From Saccoglossus kowalevskii (taxonomy: Eukaryota; Hemichordata; Enteropneusta; Harrimaniidae), in NCBI RefSeq assembly GCF_000003605.2, contig NW_003123420.1, positions 223,205 through 287,204 on the forward strand: DNA of 64,000 bases. The letters run 5' to 3'. Shown piece by piece: positions 24,797 through 38,000 of the stretch. The position numbers were made by a program, and so were the translations under genes. Each line of letters begins with the position of its first letter. Position 1 is the first letter of the stretch. The notes under the pieces are model-generated. The model saw nothing but the letters and a program-made list of their open reading frames with translations. It had not been told where the DNA came from and ran no database searches.

Positions 24797-25090
24797 TATG
24801 ACAATTACCTAATTTGCATATTTATCAATTTCCACGACGTTATATTTTCCCTCATCAAAGAATTGATCATTCTATAAAATAAATGAAAATAAATAACCCA
24901 CTTTATGTTTTCATAGTGATAATCTGTTAACTACCAAAAACATGAATTATGTTGTTTATAAATAATGCATTGCATGAAGTATAACCAGGGGATTATTATT
25001 ATACCCTAATTACCTAATTTGCATATTGGTTTATTTCTGCCCATGAGGATGAACTTATCCCTCATTGAAAAAGTATCGATTTATAATAAA
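24797..25090 (+). repeat. pair of about 85-bp direct repeats
   Basis: AATTACCTAATTTGCATAT opens related stretches at about 24800 and 25010. Both continue with a CC(A/C).GA pattern, then TCCCTCAT and an AT-rich end (TATAAAATAAA / TATAATAAA). Spacing is about 210 bp. Non-coding. Confidence 0.65.
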
Positions 25091-25396
25091 AGTCCAATAA
25101 AGTGACAATAACCTAGAAAGATGTGAAGTGAATTGTGACCAAAAACTTGAGATTGTGTTTCCATGTTTACAAATTGATGTGATATCTTCAATAATATCTG
25201 TATTCACCTTACCTTACACATATCTAATTAAATAATTGACGTGGAATATTTATGTGGTAAGCAATGTTTTACTGCATAATTGTTTATAAATGACGACTGT
25301 ATGTGTATATGATGGAACATATGTGTATACATTAAACATTTATAAATAGTATATGTTGTGTATAAATAGAAATGTACTTGAATGGTCTGAACTGAC

Positions 25397-25445
25397 AATT
25401 TTTTAGATTCGAACCCACGACACCCAGATCGACGGTTAGAGTCAG
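25397..25445 (-). repeat. tRNA-like SINE fragment (B box only)
   Basis: The minus strand reads GTCGTGGGTTCGAATC, a perfect Pol III B box with T-arm context, after ACTCTAACCGTCGATCTGGG, which resembles a decayed anticodon region. No A box or acceptor stem is recognisable, so this is a truncated tRNA-derived SINE and not a tRNA gene. Confidence 0.5.
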
Positions 25446-25714
25446 TTTTGAGTAGAATGGATGATAAAACTTTTCTATTGCTTTATTTCAAACTTTACGA
25501 CGAGATCCGAGCTAACGCAGTACCCCTGTTTGAACCCTGTGATATAATATTTAAGTAATGACAAATACGGGTGTACATTGCATTCATACTTGCGAGGTTC
25601 ATCTCATTTCAATACAGGGTAATCGTTCTTTTGTCCAGCAATTAAGCAATATGTTTCAAATTTTAAATGCATATTTACAATGACAATGCAAACGTATCGT
25701 TGATTTCTGTGGTT

Positions 25715-25732
25715 TGATTTGATTTGATTTGA
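25715..25732 (+). repeat. (GATTT)n short tandem repeat
   Basis: Between three and four GATTT pentamers just 5' of the LINE fossil at 25.9 kb. Such pentamer runs often mark LINE 3' ends. Confidence 0.8.
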
Positions 25733-25904
25733 TCTTATCTGCCTCCGATCAATATGTGTGTGTGTCAGTCGATGTTATAGTTTATTTTGATCAAAGTGGA
25801 GATAGCATTGATCTATTAACAAAAGTCGTACAGGGGAATTTACAAGTCCAAGAACGTAAAACGACGGACAACAATTGAGAAAATAATTGATAAAAATCGG
25901 TAAA

Positions 25905-26575
25905 AGAAAGATATATGGACCTATTACCTTTGGTATCTTTATCGACCTCCATAAAGCATTTGGCATAATTAATCACGATATTGATCATTATGGTGTCAGA
26001 TGTAATTGGTTTAGACAATATTTATTAAACCGGGAGCAGAATATTTGTCACCATGAATAGGCTTCCCGCAATGAAATACCATTCGGCGTTTCACCGGTGT
26101 TGGCCTACCCTATTATAATATATTATCACTGACATCTTCAATTTTAGATTTTTTGCAGATAACACAATTCCTCAAACATAACAGTGTCAAAAAATAAAAA
26201 TTAATATTGACAAAATTAACTACATGATAATAATTGCACCAAGTAAAGTTGTTTAGTTGGAGGGCAGGGCATCTGAGCATTGATAGATGTGATAGAAGGT
26301 GTGCTATTGCGTGACCTTTGACAATCGCTTAAATTGGAAATCCCACATTGAGAAAGTTCGCAAAATCATTGGTCCCAAAATTGGAAATGTTTCTTATGTT
26401 CGACATTATGTCCCTAAATTCCCTTTTGTTATACAATTTTTTAATCTTACCACATATTATGTTCTGTATTGGAATTCTCTTCTCTACAACAACAAAAATA
26501 GACCGTCTTATGTATTCTTAACACTAGCCTTTACACTTTTTAATCCAATAAATAATAAATATTATTATTATTACT
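25905..26575 (+). pseudogene. decayed non-LTR retrotransposon (LINE) RT fragment
   Basis: With frame changes the plus strand reads TFGIFIDLHKAFGIINHD (RT motif A, catalytic Asp context) at 25926-25979. It continues with YGVRCNWFRQYLLNR, then FFADNTIPQ near 26145 (motif C with the second catalytic Asp changed to Asn), INIDKINYMII near 26200, and from 26299 CVTFDNRLNWKSHIEKVRK and following. The order and spacing match the LINE at 39.5 kb. It ends in an AATAAATAATAAATATTATT-type tail near 26555. It has internal deletions and stops and is dead. Confidence 0.85.
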
Positions 26576-26599
26576 TGAAATGTAGTTCAATTTACTTTT

Positions 26600-27074
26600 G
26601 ACCTGGTGAATAAATATCTAACACAGAGGTGATGTCAAGTGTGTTGGAAAACGTGATCAAATCCTGCTCCACATGTGGTACCTGCTTTAAATATTCTGTG
26701 TCATAATCAAATGGTTTCTTTATGAAATTTGAGGTCAATATCGCTGTGTTTCGTTCATCTAGCTGGGTGCTCGTAGAAATGTAAATACCGGTAAATAAGT
26801 AAATATGTAACCTGAATCAACGAATGAAGTTATGATATTTTACTAAAGTAAAAATGTCGTCTATTGCAAGGTTCATGTCATTCACTGTAATTGACATTTT
26901 TTAATAATTTTCAGTTCAGACAGTGCCAGTGTCTGACAGCATGTGAGAGAAAATGACAGCTATGCTAGACATGGTGTTTAATAACAGTCGAAATATCACG
27001 AAAATACCCGGGGCAATGACGGGGTTCATCGGATACGGATACAAATCTTGCTAATGACACTGTAAATCACGGAA
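26600..27074. other. intergenic stretch, nothing recognised
   Basis: No exon, repeat or RNA gene seen. Confidence 0.4.
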
Positions 27075-27198
27075 TGGCCAATTAGTAGGGCGAACCATAT
27101 TCCAACTTACAGTTGGGTTTGACAATATGAATCAGTGACAAGACTGGAACGTAAATAACTTAAAGTTATATCGTCTTCAGTAAGCAAAACAAAATGCA
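27075..27198 (+). repeat. tandem duplication block 2, copy B
   Basis: Counterpart of 18164-18283, same orientation, about 8.9 kb downstream. Confidence 0.75.
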
Positions 27199-27301
27199 AA
27201 TTTAAATCTAAATTATCAGCTGAAAATCAATTTAACATTTTAGAATAAGAATAAGAAAAGTAATATGTAAAACAATTTAAGTGTAATAGTAAGTGTAATT
27301 T

Positions 27302-27355
27302 TATTTGAATATTCAATATCTTTCAATTTAACAACAAATAGCTGATATCTTGAGA
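27302..27355 (+). repeat. tandem duplication block 3, copy B
   Basis: Counterpart of 20248-20300. Confidence 0.6.
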
Positions 27356-27737
27356 GAACTGAGGCAAATCCAAAATATAGTACAATGTCACATATGCATA
27401 TGAAGAGCGGACTGATGACTGCTTAAAACACACTTTGTCAGATGAATGAAGAGCATTATAGTCTGCGTTTGATTCAGTTTCAGTTCGAAGACGAGACTGA
27501 CATAAATGAAAACACAAATACGCTTGGTGATTAAATCAACATTCCTTCCTTTTGGAGGGGGCATCATAAGGACATTCTTCGATAGTTCATTTCCCGGTCG
27601 AGGCTGAAATCTTCAAATGAAAATAGAAGTGAATGTTTTTTTTTTAAATTGAGCTGAAAAATCATCATGGAGTTGTGAGAGCAATTGTAGCAAATGATAA
27701 TACCGGGGAAAATCAGTGTTAACCACTGCACATACAT

Positions 27738-27940
27738 GAAATAATGCTATCTTCTCCCCAGAGGCACGCAATTGTTAAGCACTTTCACGTCAGACTAATG
27801 TGTCTATTATGGTTTTCTTTTGTCATGACTCACTTATCTAATTGCATGTAATTCTAGCTCGTATTCATTCTGTAGATATAATATCATCACGGGAAGCAAA
27901 CATTGAGCTGTTTCTACAATACACGGTAATTAAATGTCCA
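27738..27940 (+). repeat. tandem duplication block 4, copy B
   Basis: Counterpart of 20590-20790. Confidence 0.8.
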
Positions 27941-29479
27941 GGTATAAATGACTGATTCCCGGACAAAATTTGAAGATATAGATAGCAGACACTGATACTA
28001 TACAAAGAAAATGAGGATATTTGCTGTGTAAGCTATGGTGTAATACCTGTATTTTATAATTGCTTTACTAGTAACTTAATTTGTAACAATGCAATATAAT
28101 TGTATAACCCAATTTTGACATAGATTCGTAAGCAACGGTTCAAAAAATATCATATATCTGTCTAAACATTTCATTTCTGGTATTTTAGGGGCAATGAAAT
28201 TGTTTGATTTTAAGTTGATTTTAGGAGTAAAAACATTGTGTGAATATTGGAAAAACAGCAATGTATACTCCCTTTAAATAAAAACATGAAAATGGTAACC
28301 TTCAGCTTATATACTGTATGAAGCGTTGATCTGATCTGTGTTATTAGACATCATCATCATTCAAGTACAAGAGTTACAATTGATGCGAGGCCCTTCGCAA
28401 AATACAAGACATTTGTCGGCATCAGTAACATGTTCAAAAAACTGAAAGTAAGGGATGTGAACTTTATAACATCATTGACACCAATTAACAGTGAACTAGC
28501 TCAAGGAATTGCAAGTAATTCTATATCCAAAAGGATCCGCCAGTTCCTTTTATCATATTACATGTAACTCGAATAAACATTATAGTAAACACGCGTTTTC
28601 TCATTCCTTCATAACATATCAAGTTATCTGTATTCGCGCACCCATTAGTTAACGGTTTGAGGATGTGATGCGTAGACCATGCAGGGACACGAGTGGGATT
28701 TTAATGACAGTGTTATTTTATCTAAGGAACGTTGTAATTATTATTGCATGGTTCATTAAGACACATATCTACAATGGTATTATATCAACATAAAAATGTA
28801 TTCAGCAATATGGCCTCGGGCCTATGATACAACAAAAAAGAAAAAGTTTGCTCATACTTGAAGGAAAATATTTTGAATGTCTCAAAAATTACATCTGTTA
28901 AATCAGTAATATTCTGCGCTGAAAAGTATACAAAACAATTTTTGTGATTTATCAATATGCATGAGACCAGTATGAATGGTCATCATGGAAAGATACAGGT
29001 AGGTATTTTTTCTCTAGGATCGTGATATCGTGGACGTAAGAGACAAAAGTCAGTGCTCGACCACGCCCAGATTAGAAATTTTACAAATACTCTTCTCGGG
29101 ATACTATTTTCTTCGGGATATAAAATTTCCGATCAGAGTCAACCCGTAGGCTGAGTTTTAAAGTTTGTTTTGTTGCCACGTTTTGGGTAATTTTGAATAC
29201 CTGATGTTGTAAATTACCTGCTTGAAAAGTGGCAAAAATTACCTCACATCGGCAACGTGATTTAACCAAACAAACTCAAAGCATAAAAAACAACAGCTCT
29301 TTGATTTGAGATCCCAACATTTGTTTTCTAACAGCATCTTTATATTGGTACTGATAACACTGGTATAAATAAGGATTTGGGTCCAGTTTTAAAACTTTCA
29401 ACTATAACTTAGTAATACTATAAATACATTAATGGAAGTCCACCCAATTCACAATATATAACAGGGTTTCGTGTATTAA
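27941..29479. other. intergenic DNA inside the split copy B
   Basis: Copy B is interrupted between about 28 and 34 kb relative to copy A. I see no gene in this first part of the extra DNA. Confidence 0.35.
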
Positions 29480-30175
29480 CAAACAAACACAAATTCACTA
29501 TATGTCATTTCGAAATTGTCTCCGTTATCAAAACCCCAAACATCACTTCCATACATTAGTAATGGTAAAATCTTACGATCAAAAACTATATTTAGAGAAT
29601 GCGTGTTTGTTCTGCAAATAAGCCATAAACCAACGGCCACTACAGGAGATTGTGATACACAAGTACGTAAATGAAGATACGACTTAAAATTTAACATATA
29701 ATATGTTAATGCGATCGAAAGATTTTTCAAAATCTACAAAAATCGTATCTAATAAAAATATGTAATCAATTGTACTGTATGATTTAAGGAACCCAGCTTG
29801 ATTTTCATTTAAAAAATATTTTTTCAGGACCCGTTTGTTTAATCTGTTGTAAATAAAAGAAACATTATAATAATGTTTTAACTAGCAGTTACAATAATGT
29901 AATTCCCTATAATAATTGATATCATATCAAGCTCCCTTCTTATGAAGGGATACCCAACACAAGCGACGAGTAATTTATTATAAAATGTCACTAATATTTT
30001 AAGGAGTTAGCGTGGGCAACTCTTCAACAAATCTCCTGAAATATCCTGGAGCCTTTCCATTTTTCAAATCACGTATAGTTTTCACGACTTCCGCATTTGT
30101 AATTTGAGTTTCTAGTTGAACACAGTCGATGTGGGTACAATCGTTAACAATATCGCTGGAATTAAAATTATCAAC
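29480..30175 (-). pseudogene. decayed LINE reverse transcriptase fragment
   Basis: Minus-strand translation with frameshifts gives RT landmarks in order. ITNAEVVKTIRDLKNGKAPG is near 30090 (motif 0/1). ENQAGFLKSYSTIDYIF lies near 29800 (motif 2 region), then FVDFEKSF near 29735 (motif A). KNLSIALTYYMLNFKSYLHL and FDRKILPLLMYGSDVWGFDN lie between about 29730 and 29510 (post-RT thumb). The region between motif A and the thumb, with the catalytic ADD, is missing. Its motifs differ from the 39.5 kb LINE, so it belongs to another family. Confidence 0.75.
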
Positions 30176-30179
30176 ATCT

Positions 30180-31635
30180 TTTTAGCTTCAGTATAAAACG
30201 GAACTTCCTCAAGGACCCATCAAGAAAGTAAATCAATTTTGTAAATAAGCAAACCATTTGTGGCTTGGAATATGTGATGATAAACCTGTTTAGACAGTTC
30301 TGAGAAGCGAGCCAAGTGTATTCGAATGAGGCTGTCTGAATGCTCAAACTTTTTGTTTTTCTGATTTTCGTGTAGTTATATATATACGATATACTCTCTT
30401 GTACTGCCTGAAGACGACCAGCGACGCTTAGTTCTGTTTCTTATAAATGCAATTAGTGCTCTATTCTTTTCTATCACCTATATGTTAATTTGCAAGTGAT
30501 TTCGTGATTGTTTAATTACAAAGTAAATAATCAACAACATTGCAACACCACTGGCTTTCAAAGATGTGAAATATGAACTACCGAGTGAAAAGCACCAATT
30601 CTTGATGCGTAGACCAGACGTTTTATATATATAGACGACGATGTCCATAATGGGGTGTTTCTAATTAACACGATATTCTAGGCGGCAAGTACACGTCAGT
30701 ATTAATTGCATCATCACATGGTACAAACAAATTAGTTAATGGTCATCAAGGTTTGTAGATATTGCGTTTAAATCGCCGCATCTTAAATATTGGTAATCTG
30801 TATACATTTGTGGATAATTTGTGTATTCATTCTTTACTACAGATTCGTGGAAATATGACGACGATCCCTCTGGTGATAAATATATCAAACCAATTATGAA
30901 TACAAAGCCATTCAAGGTTTCAATATTCAATCACATTATATCATCTAATTGCTGTATATCTTTCATGATGATTTATTACGATCTGATTTACACAACAGTG
31001 GAAATCCACTAGAAACCTGCGACGCTTAGATTGATTGCTACACACACTGATTTATAAACATCTAAGAAAAATAGAGAACAGTGTGTAACTAAATTCTCTG
31101 AAATTGGTGGCAAATTGGAACTAGATTCTGGAATATTGTTCATCCACATCAATCTAAAAATTTAGATTATATATAAACGTGTCTGGTGCTGCTAGTAATT
31201 GCTGAGCTCCACAACTAATCAACATTACCAGGTAGATATGGGTGAATGTGTAAAATGACAGACATGCAGTCTTGTACGTCTGTGCTATTGACGCCAGCAG
31301 GTGCAACTTTTGAGGTTGAAAATATGAAAGTGAGTCTGCAATATTATTCTAGAACGTTGTGAGCTAACCACAACAAAGTGGTGCTGCATTGCTTTAAATT
31401 GTATATGCCGCATTAACTAGTTATGACACAGTCTAGAGGTTCTACCTTTCCTTATAATGTGAACACTTATCGCAGCAGAAACAAATGCGTTGCCATGACC
31501 ACTATGCTACCCCATAACCATGCTACAACAGCCATTGAGTGCAATTCTAAAAACCATATAAAACTCATCCCCTTTGCCTCTATGTAGCTTGAATGATCCT
31601 AACCCTGAAAGAAAGGGCTTTCTAACAAAATTGAA
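30180..31635. other. intergenic stretch, nothing recognised
   Basis: Short ORFs on both strands (for example around 30740-31010) show no family resemblance or consistent frame. Confidence 0.4.
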
Positions 31636-31639
31636 ATTT

Positions 31640-32115
31640 GCAATTTAAATTTGATAAATATTTATGTAGTAAGGTACGTGTGCATTGTAGTATTTCATGT
31701 TATCCTATTTATTGCAAACTTTTTAACATTCCTCTTTTATCTTTTTTTAGGCGAAATATTCTTGATCTTCTCTTTTTATATAAAATTGTTAATTCTTCGT
31801 ATGACTGCCCTGTTATTCTTGCCAATATTGACTTTCATGTTCCAAACAGGTGTCTGAGACGCAAAAAACCTGACTATGGATCAGTCAACTGCAGGAAGCA
31901 TTCATCACTTTTAAGGTGTATGACATTATTTAATGACATTTCATTTAAATGTATTATTGATATTTCTCATCTTTATATAGTTTTAATTCTGTAATTTGTT
32001 ATTTTGTCTTTTTGATGTTTGTCTGCTTATTTTTGTATTTGTACGTGTTTTCTTTATGTATTGTTTATTTTTCCATTTCTTTTATTGTTTTTTCCCGTTG
32101 AACTGTGAAATAAAT
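31640..32115 (+). pseudogene. 5'-truncated LINE 3' end (RT C-terminal domain and 3' UTR)
   Basis: The frame at 31638-31994 contains RRNILDLLFLYKIVNSSYDC, then DFHVPNRCLRRKKP and SLLRCMTLFNDI. This is the usual C-terminal pattern of LINE ORF2 products (LRDL-FLYK, INFHVP, RMCRTFN). It is followed by a T-rich 3' UTR and a GAAATAAATA end near 32108-32117. The 5' part is absent, as is typical of truncated reverse transcription. Confidence 0.75.
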
Positions 32116-32119
32116 ATGC

Positions 32120-34019
32120 ATCTGTAAAAATGTTCATGAGATGTAGGAAGAAATGCGCTTCATTCTAGGATTCAAAAAAAACTATATAAGGCAGTTATGA
32201 TTCAGAGTTATATGGAAAAAATTGTTGAAAGTGGCAACATGAGGGGGATAAACAATCTCCTAGGACAATCTGGCTGCTAAATTTAGATGGCCTAACAAAG
32301 ATAGAATGTCTCATTTAGTTGTCGTTTTCGAGAAATAACATCCAAAATATTATTAATAATACCAGTTTTCTTTACAGCTGATAGCAATGCTCATATTCCA
32401 AGAATTAAATATTATGCCTATACTATTTCAATTTTTGTACTGGGCCCCAAGTTTTATGTGTATACAGAGGAACCTTACACAAATTATAGACATAATAACC
32501 ATTGATTATAAAGCAGAGCAGTCACAACCGCTGAATGTACAGTAAAAAACATTATCAGGTAAATGTAAGTTGAATTTCAACTGGACAATCTAGCAAATTG
32601 CTATGAAAAGCATGTCAAACATCTTGGGGCTGGATATGCAGCAAAAACAAACAAAATAATAGCCCTTCCACTTAATACCATGCAAATTGGCATACCTAAT
32701 ATCACATTTACACTTGTGGGAAGTAGTGCCTACTGGCTTCAACTCTCTATTAAAATATAAGATAAAGAAAACTAGTCAATATCAATAAGGTCATTCATGC
32801 TGAACACCTCAGTTTGATTTTGTTATGCAGACATAACAACTACTGCTATACCTAAAGCAGATAAATTATTTTTACATTCAGGTAGGAACATAGTCAATTC
32901 CTGTTTAAACCCTCCTTTTAGGCCGGGCTCTGAGTTCAAAAGTTAATTGGAGTGTTAGATGGTCTTGGTAGTCCTTGTGAACAGGCAACCTGTTCACCGA
33001 TGGTTTGGTATTTGTTACTGGAAGGATTTGCAGGAAAGGACAGACATCCTCTATCGGCGTTAAAGACCTTTCCTGTTGAAAAACATCATTGGCATTTCTT
33101 TGTTATCATGGATACCTGTGTCTGTACTTGGAAATCATAACCGTGCACAACGTGCTGCCACATATGGTATGAAGCTACTTTGTGCGAAGCAATAATTTGA
33201 ATAAACAAATCATTGTCCTGTTGATTGTACGCTGAGTTTTCTACGAAATGAACATGGTAGTCGTATAAGTTCTTCACTTCTCTAGGGGGAAACCTCAAAA
33301 ATGACATTATTGCTTCCTAGTCCATATAGTTTTATTAATTAATATCTACTTGTAGTTCTATATTTTACAATGATGACCTTAACATTTTAACTTGTCTACA
33401 CCATCTACGTCGACGCGTCGCCTGCATAATAAATGTGATCTGTATTCAGAATTATTGTATTGAAATAAGAAAAAATGTATATGTGAATAATATTGAGTCT
33501 ATTTATTAAACATATCATAGATCAGTTATCGTGTCTCCACTTTCACGCAAATGTGATCAGAATAGGTACATCCGGGATATCTTGCGCTTCTTTGAAGCGT
33601 TATTTTTACGCAGCCACTTTTTATGGATAATTGCTACACAGAAGTCCTAACCTCATGAAGTCGGGCAATTGATCTTAATCAATTGATCATCTGTTTATTT
33701 TTTCATTTATGGCGATAATATATCAGAGTGTTGTACCAAACCATTTTTACGGCGCGTTTAGTCTAAATACGCATTTGGTATGTTTCGTACAACCCACAAT
33801 TCACTGAGTACATGCAAAAAATATTGAATGTTATCAAGAATAGAAAACACTTTGGCCATCATTATAAAAAAACTCGCCCTCGCTAATTCCTAACACAGGT
33901 TGGTACACCCGGGTGCGCCGTATCGCCTTCTTTATGGGATCATCTTTAAAGTTATATATATACCTGAAAAACAACATTGATATGTTCGATTTTCCGTCGA
34001 TGGGTGTGCAATACAGTTG
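32120..34019. other. intergenic stretch, nothing firmly recognised
   Basis: A slightly GC-richer patch near 32930-33310 has overlapping ORFs on both strands, but neither matches a family I know. It could be a decayed insertion. Confidence 0.35.
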
Positions 34020-34470
34020 CATTTGTCAATAACTGCGATACTATCACTGACATTTAGTCAATCCACTCATAACTATGATTATTGTTACACGTCTAAATCA
34101 CTCACAGAGGAGTGCAGACACTGTGCTTGTTGCATTCCCTTATCTATATAATTTTATGCATACATTTCTTTGAGATGGATAAGACTAGACTATGATTAAC
34201 AGGTCCTAATTCTAAACTGATTTGACAGAGAGTGAATAATGTTGTTGTCATATATAATAAAAATATTCTTAATTATTCGTGTAATTAAAAAACATTAAAA
34301 AAAACATAGTATTTTTATGGTAATGCAATATATTGCGTTTAATCCATCACGAGACGTGCATAATACATCAGGATTAGCTTCTGAGATTGGTTTAATTCGT
34401 TGAAACAAATATTGCAATGACTTATGATCTAAAAGTTGGGCATTCCGTGGCTTTGAGTGGCAAGACTGTT
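34020..34470 (+). repeat. tandem duplication block 5, copy B
   Basis: Counterpart of 21150-21190 plus 21470-21900: GATGGATAAGACTAGACTAT, ATATATTGCGTTTAATCCAT, GACGTGCATAATACATCA. It reappears after the extra DNA at 28-34 kb, in the expected order and orientation. Confidence 0.75.
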
Positions 34471-34723
34471 TTATTACAAAACTAATTATGTTAGTTTACA
34501 TTACGGCTTAAACGAAAAATAGATTATTACATGAGAAAATCATGATGCGAATTAATACATGTATACAATGTGTGTAAATATTGGTATGCTTGTACTGATG
34601 TTTTAGTTTTATGACATGCACATCCAAATGTAAACTATTATCGTATTGTGATGTTAACAACGCCTGGAGATTGTTACGCAGGCATTTTCATATGCACAAA
34701 ATAATTGCAAACTTCTGCCCTCA

Positions 34724-35025
34724 TTAGAGAGGTTATACTCAATCGAGCAAAACTTTAATTTCAAAGCCTAAAACAAATGTTTTAGGCAATAAATACTCAA
34801 CTAAACTAAAACATACAACATCAAGTGAGTATCAACAGATCGCATTTTTTGGCGGATTAAATGAGAGGAATGGACCTCTTAAAACATTAAATTAGGTCAT
34901 AGGTATAATTTGAGCATATCCATATTACAATAAATGCAATCGTCATTAGAGAAGTTATACTTAATTTTGCAAAACACTCCTACAGGTAAACTTTGATTTT
35001 AAAGCCTGAAACGTTTTAATAAATT
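34724..35025 (+). repeat. direct repeat pair, about 219 bp apart
   Basis: CATTAGAGAGGTTATACTCAAT (34728) and CATTAGAGAAGTTATACTTAAT (34947 region) open two related stretches. Each continues with GCAAAAC, TTTGATTT/TTTAATTTCAAAGCCT and a TTTTA-rich end. Local tandem duplication, non-coding. Confidence 0.7.
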
Positions 35026-35029
35026 ACGA

Positions 35030-38000
35030 ATTTTTTTTCCAGATGTCATAGGAGGAAATAAATAGGCCATATCGACAATCTACCCAGAAAAGGGCCTCCT
35101 ACAAAACAAAACTGTCTATCTTCCATGAATTGAATATTTCAATATAAAAAACTAGTCAGAAGTAATGTCAGATAAAACATTAAACTAGTTTTTATCGGCA
35201 TTTACGGAGCATGTATGTAGTCACAGTTATATACCCACACAACATACCCCATAGAGACTGTGCCAATGCTTATATTTCCTTAGTCATGCATGAAAATGAA
35301 ATCAAAGACGTCAAATATAAAACTAACAGTCTCGTGCGTTGTAAACAGAAGACCCATAAACAAAGAAAACTATCTTCCCCCAGGAGTAGAAACACCACAA
35401 TATCAATCTATGTGGGTTTGATATAGCGTATATAATCTCTTCAAAGCGAAGTGGGCCAAGGTGAGTACGCAAAATAAGGGCAAGTTGACAGAGAACTACG
35501 CGGCCTGTTTTTGTTGTCGTATTGAAGTACCGAATATTGAGAAGAGAGTTCCTATAGTTATAAAACGTAAAACTGTTGACTAGACCATCCATCTTGAATT
35601 TCATGTGGTCAACCATGTAGCCCATAAAAACAACATGAACTATACTGTTGCAATCCTGAATAAGTTTCTTGTTACTAAACAAAATGAACAAAATGAAAAG
35701 GCACGCTAAATTTCGTGTCATATAGTCACGAAAACATCTTCAATTTTATTTTTTGGATTAAAATGTCGCTATCCAAAAATTAAAACGCTAAATTCTTGTT
35801 CGATATGGAACTCTTATCGACGTATATTTATTGAAATGTATTGAACTATGTATCCTCGTTGGGGTTTTGACAATGAATGGAAATAAAGAAATAAAGGGAA
35901 CATCGCGACAGAACAAAAAAAAAACAATTTTGAATTAGAATTAGCTAAATTATGCTTGCTATGTAGCTAGTTATTTGTGGGAGGCGGAAGACATCTTTTT
36001 CGAAAAATGTTATTTTAAATTGTAAAACAAGCGCGCCATATTCTGTTGCTTCAAAATTAAGCTTCGTCGCAAAATGCAACAGCCATTTCATCGCAAATTA
36101 CTCCCACAATTTTACACTTCCCTGACTCGTTGGTAAGACACGCGTTTGCTCAGCTCGGGGACAGCGCAAATATATCCCGGTACATGCAATATGCCACGGT
36201 AGGTTAAGAAAAAAATGATGTTCAAGTACGTCGGGAAGATACAGATGAATTAAATGTATTTGTAGTACGTTACAAATTGTCGACACGAGTACAAAAATTT
36301 GCTGGAAAGGAACAAAGTTTCGAAAAAAGTAAAGATTGTATTCGATGAAATGTGTAATACTATAGTATTGATAATAATTTGACAACCTATACATGATCAT
36401 GAATACCCATAGACCCATCTTAAAATATATTATTTATAGACGATGAACATCATGTTCGTATAACTGACAAAAGCTGATTATTTGTAATATCCTAATTAGG
36501 AGAGACATTTACCGAAGGAGTAAACGGGTGCGTATTGATATTTGTTTTACCGATGTTCAATGCGCTCAAAAGAATGTGTTACGCAAGGTTTGGTCTTAAC
36601 TATTTGCGATTTGTATGAGAAGGTTGCGATTGTTTGCAAATTTTTAGATAAATTAGTCACATACATTGTAAAGCCGTGTATTGATTGTATGGTAGTTTGC
36701 GGGCATTCGACCCAAATTTCTTATAATTTGTTTTGTTTCGACATTTCCATATAAGTTACTGACTTTGACACATGTTTTTGTGCGAAAAGTAGCTGGGTGT
36801 AAAAACTAGTTTTATTTGGATTGTCTGAACAACAGCAAAAAATAAATCAATGTTTTAAAAGTCAATAAAACCTGATTATCTGTTTTAACTGTAGCCAAAT
36901 ACCTTATCATTAATGTATTATAAATATAGGGTATTCCTATTGAATTAACGGATCTGTCACCCAAACTAGAATCATGTTGAATACTCAGCTCTCGCGGTGC
37001 TGCTTTCGTTTACAAAACATACTATTCATAGAATATTACATTACCAACCAGATGGTCGTCGGGATTTAATGCATTGATTACAATCTCCGACAAAATGTAT
37101 TGAATATAATGCAGAAAAAAAAAACATTTCATCGCACGCATCTCATCCATCAATATATGTCTAGATGGCACAGTAAATACATAATTTAAAAATTCTGTGA
37201 ATGTGGTCTAATTTACCCCACCCCAAGGGTTGTATATTTTCAAATAAGTCAATGAACAATAAAGTGGCAATTCGTGCCTGGTGTGGAATCAATACAGTCA
37301 CTCTACTTAACAACAATAGTCGACCTACTTTGCTGACACATATTTAGTGTCTATATAGTGTGTTGTACTAAAACATGTCAACACGGTTATTGAACTGACC
37401 ACTCAACACGCAGAGATGTGTTAAATCATGCTCGAATAACAGCTCCTAGTAGCGGCATTCAAATGAGAACTGGTTTTCTCTTTTACTGAAAATGATGGTT
37501 ATTAATTTCTTATTTAGACAATGATTATTATGGTCTAAACAGCATTGGTCATCCTACAAAATCTTTATCGCTGAATAGTGCTCTTCGAATTTAACAATAC
37601 CTGGACAATTCACATTACTGGTCGAAATAAATTATAATTTATCACGTACGGCTCGCTTCATGTATAAATTCAATATATAAACTCAGTACTTTCAGGACAA
37701 CCTGAATGAATTCAACACAGTACTGGGAGCATAATTTAACTATTAAACTTACTATATTGGTTAATGGGTTCATTACAGGAAGAACATCGTCATATCGCAA
37801 GTGACGAGTTGATTGTAGTCGTAAGGAGGTAATATCCCACTGGTAATAGACAACACCTTTTAACGTTTTTCGCATCAATGACTGACAACGCGCATGAATA
37901 ATTATTAGCTGTATTGCGGGAAATCCCATCAGTTTTCACTGGAACCTGGAACCCGGAGGTCCGGATTTACTTTAATTTTCAAAGAAATATTAATCAATAA

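Noticed and set aside
35323-35721. Minus-strand ORF of 132 codons with a hydrophobic N-terminus
   Set aside because: No family resemblance, Lys/Asn/Phe-rich composition expected from AT-rich DNA, and no supporting splice or promoter signal. It could be revived by conservation data.
37642-37929. Minus-strand ORF that meets a GTAAGT donor near 37760
   Set aside because: A single donor motif is weak evidence and no acceptor partner or homology was seen.
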